DNA from: Acidimicrobiia bacterium
GTDB taxonomy: Bacteria; Actinomycetota; Acidimicrobiia; Spongiisociales; ZC4RG35
Assembly: GCA_025937235.1 (NCBI GenBank)
Contig: JAICRU010000021.1
Span: forward strand, 1 to 41,748
Length of the DNA: 41,748 nucleotides
Direction: 5' to 3'
Under the pieces are notes generated by a model. It searched no databases and was not told where the DNA came from. It worked only from the letters and a program-made list of their open reading frames with translations. Positions 40,103 through 41,748 of the stretch are shown here, in pieces (position 1 is the stretch's first letter; each line of letters starts with the position of its first letter). Position numbers and translations under genes: made by a program.

Positions 40103-41748
40103 CTCACGGCCTTCTGCAGCAGTATCGATGCGTCCCGTAGACGCCCCCGATAGGTTTCCACCATCCGGTCCGTCTCCGCGGTGCCGACCTCGATGGCACG
40201 GACCGCCATCTCGGTCAAAGAGCCGGGGGACAGCTCGTCGGTGCGCAACAACAGATCCGACCGCCCCACCGATTCGGCGAAGTCGCCCAGCTTGGGCCGA
40301 TACTCGACCCCGACGAAGGGGGTCGACACCGCGGCGGCCAGGATGCAGGCATGTAGCCGCTCGCCGATGACCACCTCGGCGGAGGCGAGCAGGTCGATGG
40401 CCGCCTGGGGATCTCGATACCCGGCCAGATAGGGCAGCACCTGGCCGCCGGTGGCCTGGCTCAGCTGGAGGATCTGCCCGTCGTCCTCGGGGCTGGAGGC
40501 GAGACAGACCACCTCCCTGCCCTCACCCCGCCACTGGCTCGCGGCACCGGCCAGGGCGGCCACCACGTTGGCGTCCGAGCCGCCCCACAGCTCACCTTTG
40601 GTCCACACCGGCGCCACCACCACCCGGCCCTCCTGTCGCTCCACGCCCTCACCAGCGCTGGAGAGCAAGGCGGAGTCACCGCAGATCTCGAGCTCGCCCT
40701 TGAACCCCCACGACCGCAGGATCTCGGCCGTCTGGGGTCCGCGCACGCCCACATAGGCACAGCTCGCCAGCCAGCGCGCCCAGCGGCCCGGGTCCTCGGT
40801 CAGACCCCAGAACTCGGGGCTGGCCACACCGGTGCCCAGCGTCGCCCGCTCGATCCGGGGCGAGTCACGCTCCGAAACCCAGCGCAGATAGGTGTGCATG
40901 TTGATCAGGGTTCCACCCCCGAGGAGGATCAGATCCTGGGGGTCGCCGGTCTCGACAATGTCGGCCCAGTCGAGCAACTCCCGGACCCGCGCCACCATCA
41001 CGTCGTCGCCCAGATTGAACCGGCCGGTCCAGCCGACGTATCGGGCCTGCGGTCTGCCCTCGGTGGGCGGGGAAGCCTTCTCCCTCCGTTGCGACACCGG
41101 CGTGTAGGTGCTGCCCTGGCCCCGGGCCCGGGCATAGCGGGAGAAGGTGTCCGCCGCCTGGCGGGGCTGTTTGATCAGGTCCTTTACCACCCGGCGCGGG
41201 TGGGGAGGCACGTTGGTGAAGTCGTCGGGGCGGTCGGTGCGAGTCAGCCCCGGGAGCCGCACCGCCGCCGAAGGCCAATGGCGGTTGAGGTCCCATTCCT
41301 GGGTGATGGCCCATATACGGGGGATGTCGGCGCCGACCCTCATCAGCTTGGCCACCTCCCGCTTGCGGATGAACCAACACAGCGGGGTGGCGACACCCCA
41401 GCCGTCGTCGACCGCTCGGGCCCCGTTGAGGGTACGGACCGCCCCGCCCTGGTCGCGGGGGAGGGCATAGCCGACGGTGGCGGTGACATGCTCGGGACGC
41501 TGGTCGAGCCGCTTGACCACCTCGGAGAGGAGCACCTGGGAGGGGGCGCCATGCCCGTTCAGGAAGCACAGGTACTGGCTCCGGGAGGTGGCGGAGGCAT
41601 CTTCCAACGAGTCTGCGAAGCGAAGACGGGGGTCGCCCGCCGCCGCCCCGGCGAACGGGTCGTGGTCCGAAGGGTCGGCGACGACCACCAGCTCGAAGTC
41701 GGTGCGCGGCTGGTCGAGCAACATCAGCCACATTGTCTCGGCCGCCCC
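40099..41748 (-). CDS. GT2-like domain fused to polysaccharide pyruvyl transferase (5' partial)
   Basis: The track starts this gene at ATG 41733, but five more in-frame codons reach the window edge and AETMWLMLLDQPRTDFELVVVADPSD reads as the interior of a GT2 domain, so the start is outside. About 549 residues are visible. The first 180 or so are GT2-like (LCFLNGHGAP). From about residue 235 comes RYVGWTGRFNLGDDVMVARVRELL, LILLGGGTLIN, GVRGPQTAEIL, GDSALL and VIGERLHACILAAAVSTPFVGVEYRPK, typical of the polysaccharide pyruvyl transferase family (CsaB, WcaK). Pyruvylated wall polymers are ligands for SLH domains in Gram-positives. It is translationally coupled to the GT28 gene by CTGA. Confidence 0.83.
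   Translation of the reverse strand, partial: GAAETMWLMLLDQPRTDFELVVVADPSDHDPFAGAAAGDPRLRFADSLEDASATSRSQYLCFLNGHGAPSQVLLSEVVKRLDQRPEHVTATVGYALPRDQGGAVRTLNGARAVDDGWGVATPLCWFIRKREVAKLMRVGADIPRIWAITQEWDLNRHWPSAAVRLPGLTRTDRPDDFTNVPPHPRRVVKDLIKQPRQAADTFSRYARARGQGSTYTPVSQRREKASPPTEGRPQARYVGWTGRFNLGDDVMVARVRELLDWADIVETGDPQDLILLGGGTLINMHTYLRWVSERDSPRIERATLGTGVASPEFWGLTEDPGRWARWLASCAYVGVRGPQTAEILRSWGFKGELEICGDSALLSSAGEGVERQEGRVVVAPVWTKGELWGGSDANVVAALAGAASQWRGEGREVVCLASSPEDDGQILQLSQATGGQVLPYLAGYRDPQAAIDLLASAEVVIGERLHACILAAAVSTPFVGVEYRPKLGDFAESVGRSDLLLRTDELSPGSLTEMAVRAIEVGTAETDRMVETYRGRLRDASILLQKAVS

Overview
The window looks like a chromosomal cell-envelope locus of a high-G+C Gram-positive, probably an uncultured actinobacterium close to the Acidimicrobiia. 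The reasons are G+C-rich coding with many GTG starts, dense 1-4 nt gene overlaps, and secreted proteins that end in SLH-like repeats carrying the pattern GCNPPxNxxFCP. The lineage is an inference; no rRNA or tRNA gene was seen.

Layout. (1) 1-7805, minus strand: a compact gene run. In transcription order it is a DASS/SLC13 permease with two RCK domains, a MauE-like membrane protein, a Tat-exported Cys-rich protein resembling methylamine dehydrogenase light chain, a MauD-like thioredoxin protein, a small unknown, a secreted SLH-repeat protein, and a secreted M15 peptidase with SLH repeats that runs off the left edge. (2) 7850-13454, plus strand: cysD-cysN-cysC-ABC permease-ABC ATPase-glycosyltransferase, every junction overlapping by 1-4 nt. 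This ties PAPS synthesis directly to polysaccharide export. (3) about 13.5-30.5 kb: a patchwork of glycosyltransferases, a Wzx-like flippase, methyltransferases, sulfotransferases, a sulfatase-fold membrane protein and rfbC. Strands are mixed and base composition is visibly less G+C-rich, as in variable surface-glycan cassettes. (4) 30559-33229: rfbB-rfbA-rfbD, which with rfbC at 27230 completes dTDP-L-rhamnose synthesis. A frameshifted copy of the rfbC 3' end lies just before rfbB, so the two genes between rfbC and rfbB look like an insertion into an ancestral rfbCBAD operon. (5) 33213-41748: a GT2, a GT-C enzyme, two adjacent sulfotransferases, a 39-codon ORF with a strong ribosome binding site, an M23 peptidase with SLH-like repeats, a GT28-type glycosyltransferase, and a GT2/polysaccharide pyruvyl transferase fusion cut by the right edge.

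How it fits together (inference). Sulfate enters through the permease, CysDN and CysC make PAPS, and four sulfotransferase domains (18401, the C-terminal half of 27817, 35833, 36579) can use it. No PAPS reductase gene is seen here. The glycosyltransferases and dTDP-rhamnose genes build a glycan, which the ABC pair and possibly the flippase export. The most attractive hypothesis is a self-contained locus for a sulfated, rhamnose-containing, possibly pyruvylated surface polysaccharide in an actinobacterium. A second unusual system is the MauA/MauD/MauE-like trio, which has no visible MauB heavy chain.
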